From an uncultured Cyclobacteriaceae bacterium (lineage in GTDB: Bacteria > Bacteroidota > Bacteroidia > Cytophagales > Cyclobacteriaceae), in the NCBI GenBank assembly GCA_937146645.1, contig CAKZRQ010000012.1, positions 244,777-308,776 of the forward strand: a DNA stretch of 64,000 nt. The letters run 5' to 3'. Under the pieces are notes generated by a model. The model was not told the DNA's origin and searched no databases. It saw nothing but the letters and a program-made list of their open reading frames with translations. This document shows, piece after piece, positions 1 through 9,357 of the stretch; within the stretch, counting starts at the first letter, position 1, and each line of letters begins with the position of its first letter. The position numbers and the translations under genes were made by a program.

Positions 1-902
1 GTGAATTTGGGTGCCGGTATATGGGCCAGACTTCTGAAATCTGCAACGAAATTAGTCAGGCCTTCGGATCTCTTTTCGATGGTGTTTATTCCCATCAAGT
101 AATCCTCCATGTCGCTCGGCGTCACATCTTGGACATGATCAAGCTTTGACTCCATATCACTGCGAATAGTACCTGCCAGAGAGGAAATAGGAGTGATGGA
201 GTTCATAATCTCATGCGTCAAAATCTTAACCAGGTTTTGCCAAGCTTCCATTTCCTTCTCTTCCAACTCAGATTGTATGTTCTGGAGAGATACCAGCTTA
301 AATTTCTCCCCCCGCATCAACAATTCAATCACATAAACAGAAAGCTGCATGATTCCGTCGGGATGGGCAATTTTGACCAGTTCGCTTCCGCCGGTCCTGA
401 GATTTTCAATTGCGAGATCAAGCTCTTTATTTATTGAAGCCATATCCGAGATATTCTTCAATTCGTCCACGTTAAGAATTCTCTTGGCCGCAGTATTTAT
501 GAGCTGAATTTCGCCATCCTCTCCGAAAGTGAGAAGTCCAATACTCAGATGCTTGAATACAGATCTGAAAAATTGGGAGTTGGCTTCTTTTTCGGATTGG
601 TCCTCTTTCAGCTTTGCCAGAATGGCATTAAACTCAATGTGAAGATCATCAGTCTCGGAACCATCAAATTTTACAGGATATAGCTGACTGTATTTATTCT
701 CTTTAATGTTGTCCAGAAAGACTCGAACCTTCTTAAATGAGCTCTCTGCAAATCTTAGTAAGAATACGATTTGAATGACCACCAAAACGAGAAATAGGGA
801 GATCACAAAACCTCCCCAGGAATCGAAAATGGTGTAAGCCAATCCAAATAAGGAGGCTGCCAATAGGGCAATCCTCCCGAGCATCCCTACTTTATAGTCC
901 AT
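1..902 (-). CDS. NtrY-like sensor histidine kinase, C-terminus outside window
   Basis: Membrane sensor kinase of a two-component pair. Translating the minus strand from ATG at 902 gives 300 residues before the window ends. Residues about 10-50 form two membrane helices, about 50-105 a HAMP-like linker and about 105-210 a PAS-like domain. The H-box LTHEIMNSITPI (His230) is of the NtrY/HPK4 kind. The ATPase domain lies beyond the edge. The start overlaps the last codons of the sigma-54 regulator by 11 bases, so the two are co-transcribed and surely partners. An in-frame ATG at 884 is an alternative start. The signal is unknown; the family covers nitrogen, metabolic and envelope-stress sensing. 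Confidence 0.88.
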   Translation of the reverse strand, partial: MDYKVGMLGRIALLAASLFGLAYTIFDSWGGFVISLFLVLVVIQIVFLLRFAESSFKKVRVFLDNIKENKYSQLYPVKFDGSETDDLHIEFNAILAKLKEDQSEKEANSQFFRSVFKHLSIGLLTFGEDGEIQLINTAAKRILNVDELKNISDMASINKELDLAIENLRTGGSELVKIAHPDGIMQLSVYVIELLMRGEKFKLVSLQNIQSELEEKEMEAWQNLVKILTHEIMNSITPISSLAGTIRSDMESKLDHVQDVTPSDMEDYLMGINTIEKRSEGLTNFVADFRSLAHIPAPKF

Positions 903-2274
903 ACTTTTCTAGTCTTCTATAAAGTGAAGCTCTGGTCAAACCAAGCTCTTTGGCTGCCTTGGAAATATTTCCTCCGTTTTTATCGATGGCTCTTTGAATA
1001 GTGGTTCGCTCCATATCATCCAGATTCAAAGTAGTGGAGGTTGGAGCCTTATCTGAAGCTGGTTTGGCCGAAAGGAAGAAGAAGTCTCTCGAATCTAGCA
1101 AAGCACCTTCTGCCATGATGATCGCACGTTCGATAGCATGCTGCAACTCCCGGATATTTCCAGGCCAGGGATATCGCTGAAGTAACTCCATTCCTGATTC
1201 AGTAAAGCCCTCGAATGACTTTCTATATTTCTGGGCATATACCTTGAGGAAGTGATCAGCTAACAATGGAATGTCATCTGTTCTCTCTCTAAGTGGAGGA
1301 AGGAAAATTTCGACCGTATTGATTCGATAAAGTAAATCTTGACGGAAGGTGTTTTCCATAACCATCTCATGCAGGTGCATATTGGTGGCGCAGATCAATC
1401 GAATGTCAACAGGAATGGATTTATTGGTTCCGATTCTGGTTACCTCCCTTTTTTGAAGGACCGTTAATAGCTTAGATTGAAGCGGTAAGGAAAGATTGCC
1501 TATTTCATCAAGGAATAATGAGCCATTATCCGCAACTTCAAAACGTCCAGCCCGATCTTCTTTTGCATCGGTAAAGGATCCTTTCTTGTGACCAAAAAGC
1601 TCACTTTCAAATAAGCTTTCGGTAATGGCACCCATATCTACTCCAACAAAGATTTCATCTTTTCTCATGGATCGATCATGAATGGCCCTTGCGATTAATT
1701 CCTTTCCAGTTCCGTTTTCACCCAGAATCAAAATATTGGCATCTGTCTGGGCAACCTTATCAATGATGGAAAAGATGTTTTTCATCGAAGCACTTTGCCC
1801 GATGATTTCTGAATATGGCTTCTTAAGATCTGATTGAAGCTGTTTTTGTTTCGTATTCAGCTTTTCTACTTCCTTATAGCTTTCCTTAAGTCTGACTGCT
1901 GAAGAAAGCGTGGCGATCAACTTCTCGTTTTGCCATGGCTTGAGGATAAAGTCTGTGGCCCCTTCTTTTAAGGCTTGAACTGCCATCTCAACATCACCGA
2001 AGGCAGTAATCAAAATCACCACTGCACTTGGATCAATTTTCTTGATTTCTTTCAACCAGTAAAAACCTTCTTTTCCTGAGGTAGTATCCTCACGAAAATT
2101 CATGTCGAGAAGGATCACATCGTATGAGTTATTGTTCACGAGGAAAGGAATCCGTCTTGGATCCTTTTCGATCATTACTTCTTTCGCGTGTTTCTTAAGA
2201 AGCATTTTTGCTGCAAAGAGCAAATCCTCATTATCATCAATGATGAGTATTTTTCCTAGGTTCTGACTTTCCAT
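892..2274 (-). CDS. Sigma-54-dependent response regulator (NtrC/AtoC family)
   Basis: Transcription activator that opens sigma-54 promoters when phosphorylated by the adjacent kinase. The 460 residues comprise a receiver domain (acidic pair 13-14, phosphoacceptor Asp57, Thr90, Lys112), an AAA+ domain (Walker A GENGTGKE 185-192, Walker B SLFLDE 252-257) and a C-terminal Fis-type helix-turn-helix (about 430-455). The loop that contacts sigma-54, normally GAFTGA, reads GSFTDA at 232-237; Thr is kept and the second Gly is Asp. The start is ATG at 2274, directly before the receiver fold. The open frame runs further up to a TTG at 2319, but that adds 15 unconserved residues. First gene of a two-gene operon with the kinase. 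Confidence 0.93.
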   Translation of the reverse strand: MESQNLGKILIIDDNEDLLFAAKMLLKKHAKEVMIEKDPRRIPFLVNNNSYDVILLDMNFREDTTSGKEGFYWLKEIKKIDPSAVVILITAFGDVEMAVQALKEGATDFILKPWQNEKLIATLSSAVRLKESYKEVEKLNTKQKQLQSDLKKPYSEIIGQSASMKNIFSIIDKVAQTDANILILGENGTGKELIARAIHDRSMRKDEIFVGVDMGAITESLFESELFGHKKGSFTDAKEDRAGRFEVADNGSLFLDEIGNLSLPLQSKLLTVLQKREVTRIGTNKSIPVDIRLICATNMHLHEMVMENTFRQDLLYRINTVEIFLPPLRERTDDIPLLADHFLKVYAQKYRKSFEGFTESGMELLQRYPWPGNIRELQHAIERAIIMAEGALLDSRDFFFLSAKPASDKAPTSTTLNLDDMERTTIQRAIDKNGGNISKAAKELGLTRASLYRRLEKYGL

Positions 2275-2353
2275 GGTTGACGTTTTAGTTCTTTGATGGG
2301 AAAATAATGCCAATAGCAATTTAAGCTCTTATTCACATAATTTGCTAAAAAAG

Positions 2354-2384
2354 TGTACAAAATCGTACATAATTATCATATGAT
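2354..2384. promoter_or_regulatory. Two palindromes between divergent genes
   Basis: TGTAC-N6-GTACA spans 2354-2369, and the perfect 10-base palindrome ATCATATGAT spans 2375-2384. They lie between the response regulator (start 2274) and the FKBP gene (start 2474), where an operator would sit. No recognisable sigma-54 GG-N10-GC promoter was seen here. Function is inferred from position and symmetry only. Confidence 0.35.
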
Positions 2385-2438
2385 CGAACACTTGAATTTG
2401 TAGGTTGAGGCTAACTTTTTCCCTGTGTTTTTAATGCC

Positions 2439-2446
2439 TACTTTTG
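2439..2446 (+). promoter_or_regulatory. Bacteroidota -7 element TACTTTTG
   Basis: Matches TAnnTTTG exactly and lies 27 bases before the FKBP start codon. This would give a short leader. No clear TTTG -33 box stands at the usual distance. Confidence 0.55.
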
Positions 2447-2473
2447 TGCCTCACAAAAAAATGAACTCAAATA

Positions 2474-2899
2474 ATGGAAGCTAAAAAAGGCGATGCCGTT
2501 CAGGTACATTATACTGGAAAACTAGAAGATGGAACCGTCTTCGATTCCTCTGTTTCAAGAGATCCACTAGGTTTTACTCTTGGTGATGGAAATATGATCA
2601 AGGGCTTTGACGCTGCAGTTTATGGAATGACCATCGGTGATAAGAAAACCGTGACTATTCCTTCTGCTGAGGCCTATGGCGAAAGAAGAGATGACATGAT
2701 GATCGATGTTCCTATTGAGCAAGTTCCGGCGGACATTAAGCCTGAGATTGGTATTCAGCTTACCCTTCAGGGAGGAAATGGACAACCAATGCCTGTAACT
2801 GTAACCCACGTGGATGAGAAGAAGATCACTCTTGATGCTAACCACCACTTAGCGGGTAAGGATCTTATTTTCGATATCGAATTGGTGAAAATCGGCTAA
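2474..2899 (+). CDS. FKBP-type peptidyl-prolyl isomerase, SlyD-like
   Basis: Folding enzyme that isomerises X-Pro bonds; a cytoplasmic chaperone of the SlyD type, since there is no signal peptide. The 141 residues show the FKBP opening (VHYTGKLEDGTVFDSS, about 11-26), the insert-in-flap segment about 70-120, and the closing strand with NHHLAGKDLIFDIEL, the usual SlyD-family ending. The His-rich metal-binding tail of E. coli SlyD is absent. It stands alone between a divergent regulator and a convergent gene, with its own -7 element and a strong terminator. Confidence 0.93.
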   Translation: MEAKKGDAVQVHYTGKLEDGTVFDSSVSRDPLGFTLGDGNMIKGFDAAVYGMTIGDKKTVTIPSAEAYGERRDDMMIDVPIEQVPADIKPEIGIQLTLQGGNGQPMPVTVTHVDEKKITLDANHHLAGKDLIFDIELVKIG

Positions 2900-2921
2900 T
2901 TGATCCAATCAAAACAAATTT

Positions 2922-2950
2922 AAGCGAACTCCTCGAGTTCGCTTTTTTTA
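2922..2950 (+). terminator. Rho-independent terminator of the FKBP gene
   Basis: Ten-base-pair perfect stem AAGCGAACTC/GAGTTCGCTT with a CTC loop, followed by a T run. It just reaches the stop codon of the convergent gene. Confidence 0.9.
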
Positions 2951-3781
2951 TCTCATATTTCCGATCCAGAAGGGAAGGGGGTAAAGGATTATTTTATCCT
3001 TCTGTACCAAAGCCAATCGGTTTTGACTCATTTGGAGATATTGAATCTCTGGATTGGGAAGTTTTGCCAGTTTGAAAATGGCTTTGGTAGCCATAGAATA
3101 GACCATTAAATCCTCCCCTTGCACCCAAAAGATATACTCTTTATAGAGACATAATCTCTGATCGATTTTAAGCTTAATTTTTTGAATCAAGTTTCCTTGA
3201 TTGTCAAAAAGGTAGATTCCCTCTTTCGGGATATTCATGAACAATCGATTTTTAAATTCACGAATTTCAACCACCTGAAGCTCCTCAGAATCATCCAGGA
3301 TAAGATTTAAAGGCTGATTTTGTAAGACAAGGTTTCTGCGATAATCCAAAATCTTAAGGCTCAGGTCTGACTCATCCCAAACCCAGAGGATGTTATTATT
3401 TCCAAGCGTAGCTGCCTTAGCAAGAGTAACATCATTTAGTAAGAAACCCTTGTCGGATAGTGGGTTTAAGAATCGATCGAATAGCCGGTATTCCTGCAGG
3501 TCAGAAGAAAAGGAAAAGATATTTGCAGTCCAGGTAGCTTCAATCTGATCAAGTCTACCCTGTCTAGGCGGCGAGAAAAGGTTTTGCTGTATTCCTTCGG
3601 TATCGAAAAGGTAAATGTCTCCAGAGGTAGTAGAAGCAAAAAGTTGATCCCTTGTATCAAAAGCAATTACATCCACATAAGGCAAAGGAATTTCTGTGAT
3701 AGGGTCAGGAAGAACCTGCTGTCCAAAACCCAAGCCATATCCAAATAGAAAAGTGGTTAAAAAAAGTACTCTTTTATTCAT
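2948..3781 (-). CDS. Secreted protein of unknown function, propeller-like repeats
   Basis: 277 residues beginning with a signal peptide (MNKRVLFLTTFLFGYGLGFGQ), probably cut near residue 20, so exported to the periplasm or surface. The rest is a series of short beta-strand units such as FDTRDQLFAS, IYLFDTEG and IYLFDNQGNL. These recall the blades of a beta-propeller, although no named family is evident. It overlaps the end of lpxH by four bases (ATGA), so it is translated in the same operon. A role in the envelope is plausible from that link but not shown. Confidence 0.75.
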   Translation of the reverse strand: MNKRVLFLTTFLFGYGLGFGQQVLPDPITEIPLPYVDVIAFDTRDQLFASTTSGDIYLFDTEGIQQNLFSPPRQGRLDQIEATWTANIFSFSSDLQEYRLFDRFLNPLSDKGFLLNDVTLAKAATLGNNNILWVWDESDLSLKILDYRRNLVLQNQPLNLILDDSEELQVVEIREFKNRLFMNIPKEGIYLFDNQGNLIQKIKLKIDQRLCLYKEYIFWVQGEDLMVYSMATKAIFKLAKLPNPEIQYLQMSQNRLALVQKDKIILYPLPFWIGNMR

Positions 3782-4554
3782 CCTTTGAATTCTGTCAGAC
3801 TAGCACCCTCCTGGTCAATCTTTAAAAAAGTATTTTGACTTACCCATTCTCCCAAGTTATAATAAGTAGAAGAATCACCCACAGGAAGTTCTAATGGAAG
3901 GTGCCGATGTCCAAAAATATAAAAGTCGTGATGATTTGTAACCTCGACTTCTTTGCAATACTGCCAAAGCCACTCTTTCTCACCTAAGAACTGTCCTTCA
4001 TTTTTTTCAAGATTTGATATTCTACTTCGGCCAGACCAGGCTTTAGCGATCTTTATTCCCAAATCAGGATGGAACCATCTAAAGAGCCATTTAGAAAAGG
4101 GATTTGTGAATACCTTTTTTAAAAGCTTGTAGGATTCATCTCCCGGCCCAAGTCCATCTCCATGTCCAACCATCAAAACTTTTTTGCCCACTGAAACTTG
4201 AATTGGTTCATGAAAAACCGGGATACCAAGCTCCTCAGTAAAGTAGGTTTTCATCCAGAGATCATGATTGCCTGTGAAGAAATAGATTGGGATGTTTTGA
4301 TCTCGAAGTTGTGAGATTTTAGAAATGAAAGGGATAAATCCTTTAGGGATGACCTCTCCATATTCAAACCAAAAGTCAAAAATATCACCGACCAAAAAGA
4401 TGGCCCTGGCATCATCGGCAATACTGTCAAGCCATCGGATAATTCTTTTTTCTCGCTCTTTAGACTTTATAGGGTCTGGAGCCCCCAAATGAAAATCTGA
4501 GGCAAAGTAAAGGCTTTTGCCATCCAGTGAAATGTCCAGAGTTTCATTTGTCAT
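3778..4554 (-). CDS. lpxH: UDP-2,3-diacylglucosamine diphosphatase (lipid A step 4)
   Basis: Cleaves UDP-2,3-diacylglucosamine to lipid X and UMP in the Raetz pathway of lipid A synthesis, at the inner face of the cytoplasmic membrane. The 258 residues hold the calcineurin-like metal ligands in order: SDFHLG (Asp20, His22), GDIFDFWF (Asp57), GNHD (96-98), GHGD (His131) and GHRH (His216, His218). The open frame runs up to 4593, but that region is the ftsH terminator, so ATG 4554 is chosen. The downstream secreted protein overlaps it by four bases. Lpx proteins of Bacteroidota often diverge from E. coli LpxH, but the motif set fits. Confidence 0.9.
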   Translation of the reverse strand: MTNETLDISLDGKSLYFASDFHLGAPDPIKSKEREKRIIRWLDSIADDARAIFLVGDIFDFWFEYGEVIPKGFIPFISKISQLRDQNIPIYFFTGNHDLWMKTYFTEELGIPVFHEPIQVSVGKKVLMVGHGDGLGPGDESYKLLKKVFTNPFSKWLFRWFHPDLGIKIAKAWSGRSRISNLEKNEGQFLGEKEWLWQYCKEVEVTNHHDFYIFGHRHLPLELPVGDSSTYYNLGEWVSQNTFLKIDQEGASLTEFKG

Positions 4555-4578
4555 GCCCAAAGATAGCTTTTCATGCCA

Positions 4579-4605
4579 TAAAAAAAGCCCCAAAATCTGG
4601 GGCTT
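4579..4605 (-). terminator. Rho-independent terminator of ftsH
   Basis: Read on the minus strand: AAGCCCCA, a five-base loop, TGGGGCTT and then a seven-T run. It lies 14 bases after the ftsH stop codon and separates ftsH from lpxH. Confidence 0.88.
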
Positions 4606-4618
4606 CTATATTCATTGA

Positions 4619-6688
4619 TTAAGCTTTAGCTTCCGGGACCTCTTCGCTCTCTGATTCAGCTTTGGGTGGCTCAGGGTCTTTTGCTTCGCCATTTACCTCC
4701 TCTGGCTTTTCTTTTTTCTCTTCTTCTTTATCAGTCTTATTTGTGAATGCCTGATAGGTAGTTTCTCTTTCAAAAGGCCTTTTGCCGATCAAATCTTCCA
4801 AATCAGACTGGAATAAGATTTCTTTTTCGAGAAGCTCTTTAGCCAAAACTTCTAGCTCATTTTTTCTCTCAGTTAATAAATCTTTAGTCCTTTCGTAGGC
4901 CGAAAGAATGAGCTTTCTCACTTCCTCATCGATAGTTTCAGCCGTGGTATCTGAATAAGGCTTGGTCATCTTATATCCGTCATTCTTCGAATCATAGAAG
5001 GATACATTTCCAATCTTATCATTCATACCATAGACAGACACAATGCTGTAAGCCATCTTGGTCACTCTCTCGAGATCCGAAAGTGCACCGGTTGAAATTT
5101 TACCAAAGATGATCTCTTCGGCAGCTCTACCTCCCAATGTCATACACATTTCATCCATCAGCTGCTCGGTCTGATAAAGGAATTGCTCTTTTGGTAGGTA
5201 TTGGGCGTAGCCTAAAGCTGCAACTCCTCTCGGAACAATACTCACTTTTACCAATGGATCGGCATGCTCAAGGAACCATCCGGCTACCGCATGTCCTGCT
5301 TCATGGTAGGCCACAATCTTTTTCTCTTCTGGAGAAATGATTTTGTTTTTCTTTTCCAAACCACCAATGACACGATCTACGGCATCCTGGAAGTCTTGCA
5401 TATCAACCGCCTTCTTATTTCTTCTGGCAGCTATCAAGGCTGCTTCATTACAAACATTGGCGATTTCAGCACCCGCGAACCCTGGAGTTTGTGCTGCCAA
5501 TTTCTTGGCATCCACATCATCGGCGCTTTTGATTGGCTTCAAGTGCACTTTAAAGATTGCTTCTCGACCTACGATATCTGGCTTATCAATAGAAATCTGT
5601 CTATCGAATCTACCTGGCCTTAAAAGTGCATTATCCAGTACGTCTGGTCGGTTCGTAGCCGCAACAACGATTACTCCGGTATCAGTACCGAAACCATCCA
5701 TCTCAACCAATAGAGAGTTAAGTGTATTCTCGCGCTCATCATTGGATCCAGGCATTTGTCCTTTACCTCTAGATCTACCGATCGCATCAATCTCATCGAT
5801 AAATATGATACAAGGCGCTTTTTCTTTTGCTTGCTTGAAAAGGTCTCTAACTCTCGCTGCACCTACACCTACAAACATCTCCACAAAATCAGAACCTGAA
5901 AGTGTAAAGAATGGTACCCCAGCTTCCCCTGCAACGGCTTTTGCAAGAAGAGTCTTACCAGTTCCCGGAGGTCCTACGAGTAAAGCACCCTTCGGAATTT
6001 TGCCGCCAAGCTTCGTGAATTTTCCTGGATTTTTAAGGAATTCTACGATTTCTTGAACTTCTTCTTTGGCCTCGTCAAGACCTGCCACATTGTCAAACGT
6101 AATTTTGACTTTATTCTCAGCATCGAATAGCTGGGCTTTTGATTTCCCAACGTTGAAGATTTGACCGCCAGGTCCAGATGGACCAGCCATTCTTCGCATC
6201 ATGAACCAGAAGAATACGAATAGAAGGATTAGGAATCCGAAGCTTCCAAAATAGCTCGTCCAATTTTCCTCAGTCGTTACCTTATATCCTAACCGATCAT
6301 TTGGATCTCTTGGCTCTTCTAAAACCTTATAATCTTGAGCAAATGTCTCGGTAGATGCTACTTGTAATGAATAATGTGGTCCCGATGGGTCAAAAAAGGC
6401 TGAATTAGCCTCCAGCTCGTCCTTATACTTTGCTTCAGCCAATGCTGATGGCTTCAGGGTGATGTCCACCCGATCCATATTTTTTACCAAAGTAACTGCT
6501 GCAATATCATCAGCATTGTACATCTGCTCGAAGCGGTTTTTGGTGATATCGATCGTCGAATTCCTTTGCTGAATCCAAGTAAGACCGAGTAAAACCACTA
6601 CCGCAGCGACGATAAGCCAGATTTGAAAGTTTGGCTTTTGCTGAGGGGCTTTAGGTGCGAACTTTTGTTTTTTATTTTTGTCGCTCAT
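4619..6688 (-). CDS. ftsH: ATP-dependent membrane zinc protease FtsH
   Basis: Hexameric membrane protease that extracts and degrades misfolded membrane proteins and short-lived regulators. The 689 residues comprise helix 1 (about 22-40), a periplasmic domain (about 45-145), helix 2 (about 148-166), an AAA domain with Walker A GPPGTGKT (239-246) and Walker B IIFIDE (294-299), and an M41 domain with HEAGH (462-466). The last 45 residues are a low-complexity acidic tail rich in Glu, Lys and Pro, as in many Bacteroidota FtsH proteins. It follows rsfS on the same strand by 63 bases, probably as one transcript, and ends at a strong terminator. Confidence 0.97.
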   Translation of the reverse strand: MSDKNKKQKFAPKAPQQKPNFQIWLIVAAVVVLLGLTWIQQRNSTIDITKNRFEQMYNADDIAAVTLVKNMDRVDITLKPSALAEAKYKDELEANSAFFDPSGPHYSLQVASTETFAQDYKVLEEPRDPNDRLGYKVTTEENWTSYFGSFGFLILLFVFFWFMMRRMAGPSGPGGQIFNVGKSKAQLFDAENKVKITFDNVAGLDEAKEEVQEIVEFLKNPGKFTKLGGKIPKGALLVGPPGTGKTLLAKAVAGEAGVPFFTLSGSDFVEMFVGVGAARVRDLFKQAKEKAPCIIFIDEIDAIGRSRGKGQMPGSNDERENTLNSLLVEMDGFGTDTGVIVVAATNRPDVLDNALLRPGRFDRQISIDKPDIVGREAIFKVHLKPIKSADDVDAKKLAAQTPGFAGAEIANVCNEAALIAARRNKKAVDMQDFQDAVDRVIGGLEKKNKIISPEEKKIVAYHEAGHAVAGWFLEHADPLVKVSIVPRGVAALGYAQYLPKEQFLYQTEQLMDEMCMTLGGRAAEEIIFGKISTGALSDLERVTKMAYSIVSVYGMNDKIGNVSFYDSKNDGYKMTKPYSDTTAETIDEEVRKLILSAYERTKDLLTERKNELEVLAKELLEKEILFQSDLEDLIGKRPFERETTYQAFTNKTDKEEEKKEKPEEVNGEAKDPEPPKAESESEEVPEAKA

Positions 6689-6751
6689 TTTGTCGATTCT
6701 GCTTCTTATAAACTTATGCTAAAACGGTAAAGAAGTTCTAAAGTTTGCACC

Positions 6752-7099
6752 TTAGTTGATTCGGGTGATTTTGGCATCACCCCACAAGTCTTCTAATCCA
6801 TAAAATTCTCTCTTATCATTGATGAAAATGTGTGCCACCACATTGACGTAATCCATGATTATCCACTGATTGTTATTCTTGCCTTCCATTCGCCATGGTC
6901 CTGATTCTCCTGCTTTGACCACTTCTTCTTCGACGGAATCTGCAATGGCTTCAAGTTGCTTATCAGAGCTCCCTGAGGCGATAATCATGACGTCCGTAAT
7001 GGAATTATTTACTTTTCTCAGATCCATCATCACGATGTCAGAAGCTTTTTTTTCCTCCATACCTTTGATGATAACCTGGCTCAGCTCGTCTGCTGTCAT
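6752..7099 (-). CDS. rsfS: Ribosomal silencing factor RsfS (Iojap)
   Basis: Binds ribosomal protein L14 on the 50S subunit and blocks subunit joining when nutrients are scarce. The 115 residues have the family body: DIVMMDLRKVNNSITDVMIIASGSS, a central WRMEGKNNNQWIIMDY region and the closing YGLEDLWGDA. The length is typical. It precedes ftsH on the same strand and is divergent from birA, with only 55 bases between their starts. No clear -7 element for it was found in that gap. Confidence 0.95.
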   Translation of the reverse strand: MTADELSQVIIKGMEEKKASDIVMMDLRKVNNSITDVMIIASGSSDKQLEAIADSVEEEVVKAGESGPWRMEGKNNNQWIIMDYVNVVAHIFINDKREFYGLEDLWGDAKITRIN

Positions 7100-7109
7100 T
7101 AGAATGGTT

Positions 7110-7117
7110 TAAATTTG
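7110..7117 (+). promoter_or_regulatory. -7 element TAAATTTG before birA
   Basis: Exact TAnnTTTG match 38 bases before the birA start, in the short gap shared with rsfS. No matching -33 box was seen. Confidence 0.45.
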
Positions 7118-7154
7118 GCTTGGATTTTCATCTATTCCAAGAGTCACAAAATGT

Positions 7155-7916
7155 ATGTATAAAATCCTTGCCAACACCATTTTCTTAGGAAAAGATATTC
7201 ATTTCCTGCCAGAGTGTCATTCCACGAATGACAGAGCTCTTGAACTGGTTAAAAATCGTCAGGCAATTGAAGGCAGCATTATCGTCACTGCTCACCAAAC
7301 AAAAGGAAAGGGGCAAAGAGGAAATGTTTGGTATTCGAGGAAGGATGAGAACCTTACTTTTTCTATGGTCCTTCGTCCAAAGTTTTTGGATATCTCCGAA
7401 CAGTTCTTTTTGAACATGATGATTTCAAATGCCATCCAGGAGGCATTATCAGAATATCTACCAGAACTTAAGGTTAAATGGCCAAATGATCTTTTGGTAC
7501 CAGATGAAGGCAAGCTTTGTGGGATTTTGATCGAAAATGTGGTGAGTCAGGAAGGTTGGGATTATGCGGTGGTTGGAATCGGAATAAATGTCAATCAGAC
7601 GGAGGAATTGATGCCAACTGGAACATCAATGAAGGCCATTACAGGTTTTAATTTTGATCTGGAAGAGTTATTCAAGTTGATAATTACCCAAATCGAACAA
7701 GGATATATTCGATTAAAGAAATCAGGACCTGAAAAAACTCTCAATCAATACCATCAGCATCTTTTTGGCTTTCAGCAATGGAGGAATTTCGAAACAGGAG
7801 GGGAAGCTTTTGAAGGAAAAATTCTGGGGGTAAGTTTAGATGGTAAGCTGAAGGTGGAATTCAGGGATGGAGATGAAACTCTATTTGACCTGAAGGAGTT
7901 ACGATTCCTAATGTGA
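7155..7916 (+). CDS. birA: Biotin--[acetyl-CoA-carboxylase] ligase
   Basis: Activates biotin with ATP and attaches it to the carrier lysine of biotin enzymes such as acetyl-CoA carboxylase. The 253 residues carry the biotinyl-AMP loop KGKGQRGNVWYS (50-61), the catalytic-core motif KWPND (108-112) and GKLCGILIE (119-127). There is no N-terminal winged-helix domain, so this is a group I ligase without the repressor function of E. coli BirA. The start at 7155 avoids an overlapping out-of-frame ATG at 7151. Monocistronic, with ahcY 76 bases downstream under its own -7 element. Confidence 0.95.
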   Translation: MYKILANTIFLGKDIHFLPECHSTNDRALELVKNRQAIEGSIIVTAHQTKGKGQRGNVWYSRKDENLTFSMVLRPKFLDISEQFFLNMMISNAIQEALSEYLPELKVKWPNDLLVPDEGKLCGILIENVVSQEGWDYAVVGIGINVNQTEELMPTGTSMKAITGFNFDLEELFKLIITQIEQGYIRLKKSGPEKTLNQYHQHLFGFQQWRNFETGGEAFEGKILGVSLDGKLKVEFRDGDETLFDLKELRFLM

Positions 7917-7945
7917 GCAAATTTTCCATTACGGGATTAAAGCGG

Positions 7946-7953
7946 TAAATTTG
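7946..7953 (+). promoter_or_regulatory. -7 element TAAATTTG before ahcY
   Basis: Exact TAnnTTTG match 39 bases before the ahcY start. A T-rich block (7922-7925) lies near the -33 position but is not TTTG. Confidence 0.5.
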
Positions 7954-7992
7954 CAATCGATTTTTCGAAGAATTAAATAACCAAAATTAGAT

Positions 7993-9312
7993 ATGTCAGA
8001 AACTACCTCTGCCAAATACATTCCTTACAAGGTGAAGGATATTTCCCTAGCAGAATGGGGAAGAAAAGAGATTTTGCTTGCTGAAGCAGAAATGCCGGGA
8101 TTAATGTCCTTGAGAGAAGAATTCGGTCCTTCCCAACCATTGAAAGGTGCTAGGATCGCTGGATGTCTTCACATGACTATCCAGACTGCAGTTTTGATTG
8201 AAACTTTAAAAGCGCTTGGAGCTGATGTTACCTGGTCTTCCTGTAATATTTTCTCCACTCAGGATCATGCGGCTGCCGCTATCGCTGCAGCTGGGATTCC
8301 AGTTTATGCCTGGAAGGGAATGACGGATGAGGAGTTTGATTGGTGTATCGAACAGACTCTTTTCTTTGGTGAAGAAAGAGAGCCTTTAAATATGATTCTT
8401 GATGATGGAGGTGATTTGACTAATATGGTTCTGGATCAATATCCAGAATTAGTTTCAGGAATCAGAGGTCTTTCTGAAGAGACTACTACTGGTGTTCACA
8501 GATTATACGAGCGAATGAAGAATGGAACTCTTCCTATGCCAGCGATCAATGTGAACGATTCCGTAACCAAGTCGAAGTTTGACAATAAGTACGGATGTAA
8601 AGAATCGCTTGTTGATGCGATCAGAAGAGCTACGGACGTAATGATGGCAGGTAAAGTAGCCGTTGTAGCTGGATATGGAGATGTAGGTAAAGGGTCTGCT
8701 GCTTCATTGAGAGGAGCTGGCGCAAGAGTTATCGTTTCAGAAATCGATCCAATCTGTGCTTTGCAAGCAGCCATGGATGGCTTCGCAGTGAAGAAAATGG
8801 CTGACGCGGTTAAAGACGCAGATATCGTCGTTACCGCAACTGGTAACAAAGACATTGTTGGCGAGAAGCATTTCTTGGCAATGAAGGATAAGACTATTGT
8901 TTGTAACATTGGCCACTTCGATAATGAAATTGATATGGCATGGCTTGACAAAAGCTACGGTCACACTAAAAATGTGATTAAGCCTCAGGTTGATCTTTAT
9001 GACCTGGATGGCAAGCAAATCATCGTTTTGGCCGAAGGCCGTTTGGTAAATCTAGGCTGTGCTACTGGTCACCCATCTTTCGTGATGTCTAACTCTTTCA
9101 CGAATCAGACTTTGGCTCAGCTTGAGCTTTGGGAGAATCACGAAGATTATAAGCCAGGCGTTTATGTATTGCCAAAGCATCTGGACGAGAAGGTTGCAGC
9201 ACTTCACCTTGCAAAGCTGGGTGTGGAGCTGGATACACTTTCTGAGGATCAGGCTGAATATATTGGAGTGAAGGTCGAAGGCCCTTATAAGCCAGAATAC
9301 TACAGATACTAA
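7993..9312 (+). CDS. ahcY: Adenosylhomocysteinase (SAH hydrolase)
   Basis: Splits S-adenosylhomocysteine to adenosine and homocysteine, relieving product inhibition of methyltransferases and feeding the methionine cycle. The 439 residues show the substrate domain with [13 protein letters not shown] (186-198), the NAD-binding glycine loop GYGDVGKG (227-234) and the tail KPEYYRY, whose Lys and Tyr contact NAD of the partner subunit. The length equals that of bacterial homologues. Adenine-rich sequence precedes the ATG, as usual in Bacteroidota, without a Shine-Dalgarno site. Followed by a clear terminator. Confidence 0.97.
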   Translation: MSETTSAKYIPYKVKDISLAEWGRKEILLAEAEMPGLMSLREEFGPSQPLKGARIAGCLHMTIQTAVLIETLKALGADVTWSSCNIFSTQDHAAAAIAAAGIPVYAWKGMTDEEFDWCIEQTLFFGEEREPLNMILDDGGDLTNMVLDQYPELVSGIRGLSEETTTGVHRLYERMKNGTLPMPAINVNDSVTKSKFDNKYGCKESLVDAIRRATDVMMAGKVAVVAGYGDVGKGSAASLRGAGARVIVSEIDPICALQAAMDGFAVKKMADAVKDADIVVTATGNKDIVGEKHFLAMKDKTIVCNIGHFDNEIDMAWLDKSYGHTKNVIKPQVDLYDLDGKQIIVLAEGRLVNLGCATGHPSFVMSNSFTNQTLAQLELWENHEDYKPGVYVLPKHLDEKVAALHLAKLGVELDTLSEDQAEYIGVKVEGPYKPEYYRY

Positions 9313-9331
9313 AAATTATCTGATTGATTTT

Positions 9332-9357
9332 AAAGGGAGCTTTTGCTCCCTTTTTTT
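9332..9357 (+). terminator. Rho-independent terminator of ahcY
   Basis: Stem AAAGGGAGC/GCTCCCTTT with a TTTT loop, then a T run. Its tail touches the stop codon of the convergent lipoprotein gene. Confidence 0.88.

Noticed and set aside
5337..6056. 239-residue open frame on plus, antisense to ftsH
   Set aside because: It mirrors the conserved FtsH AAA region, has no recognisable domain or promoter, and its composition follows from FtsH codons.
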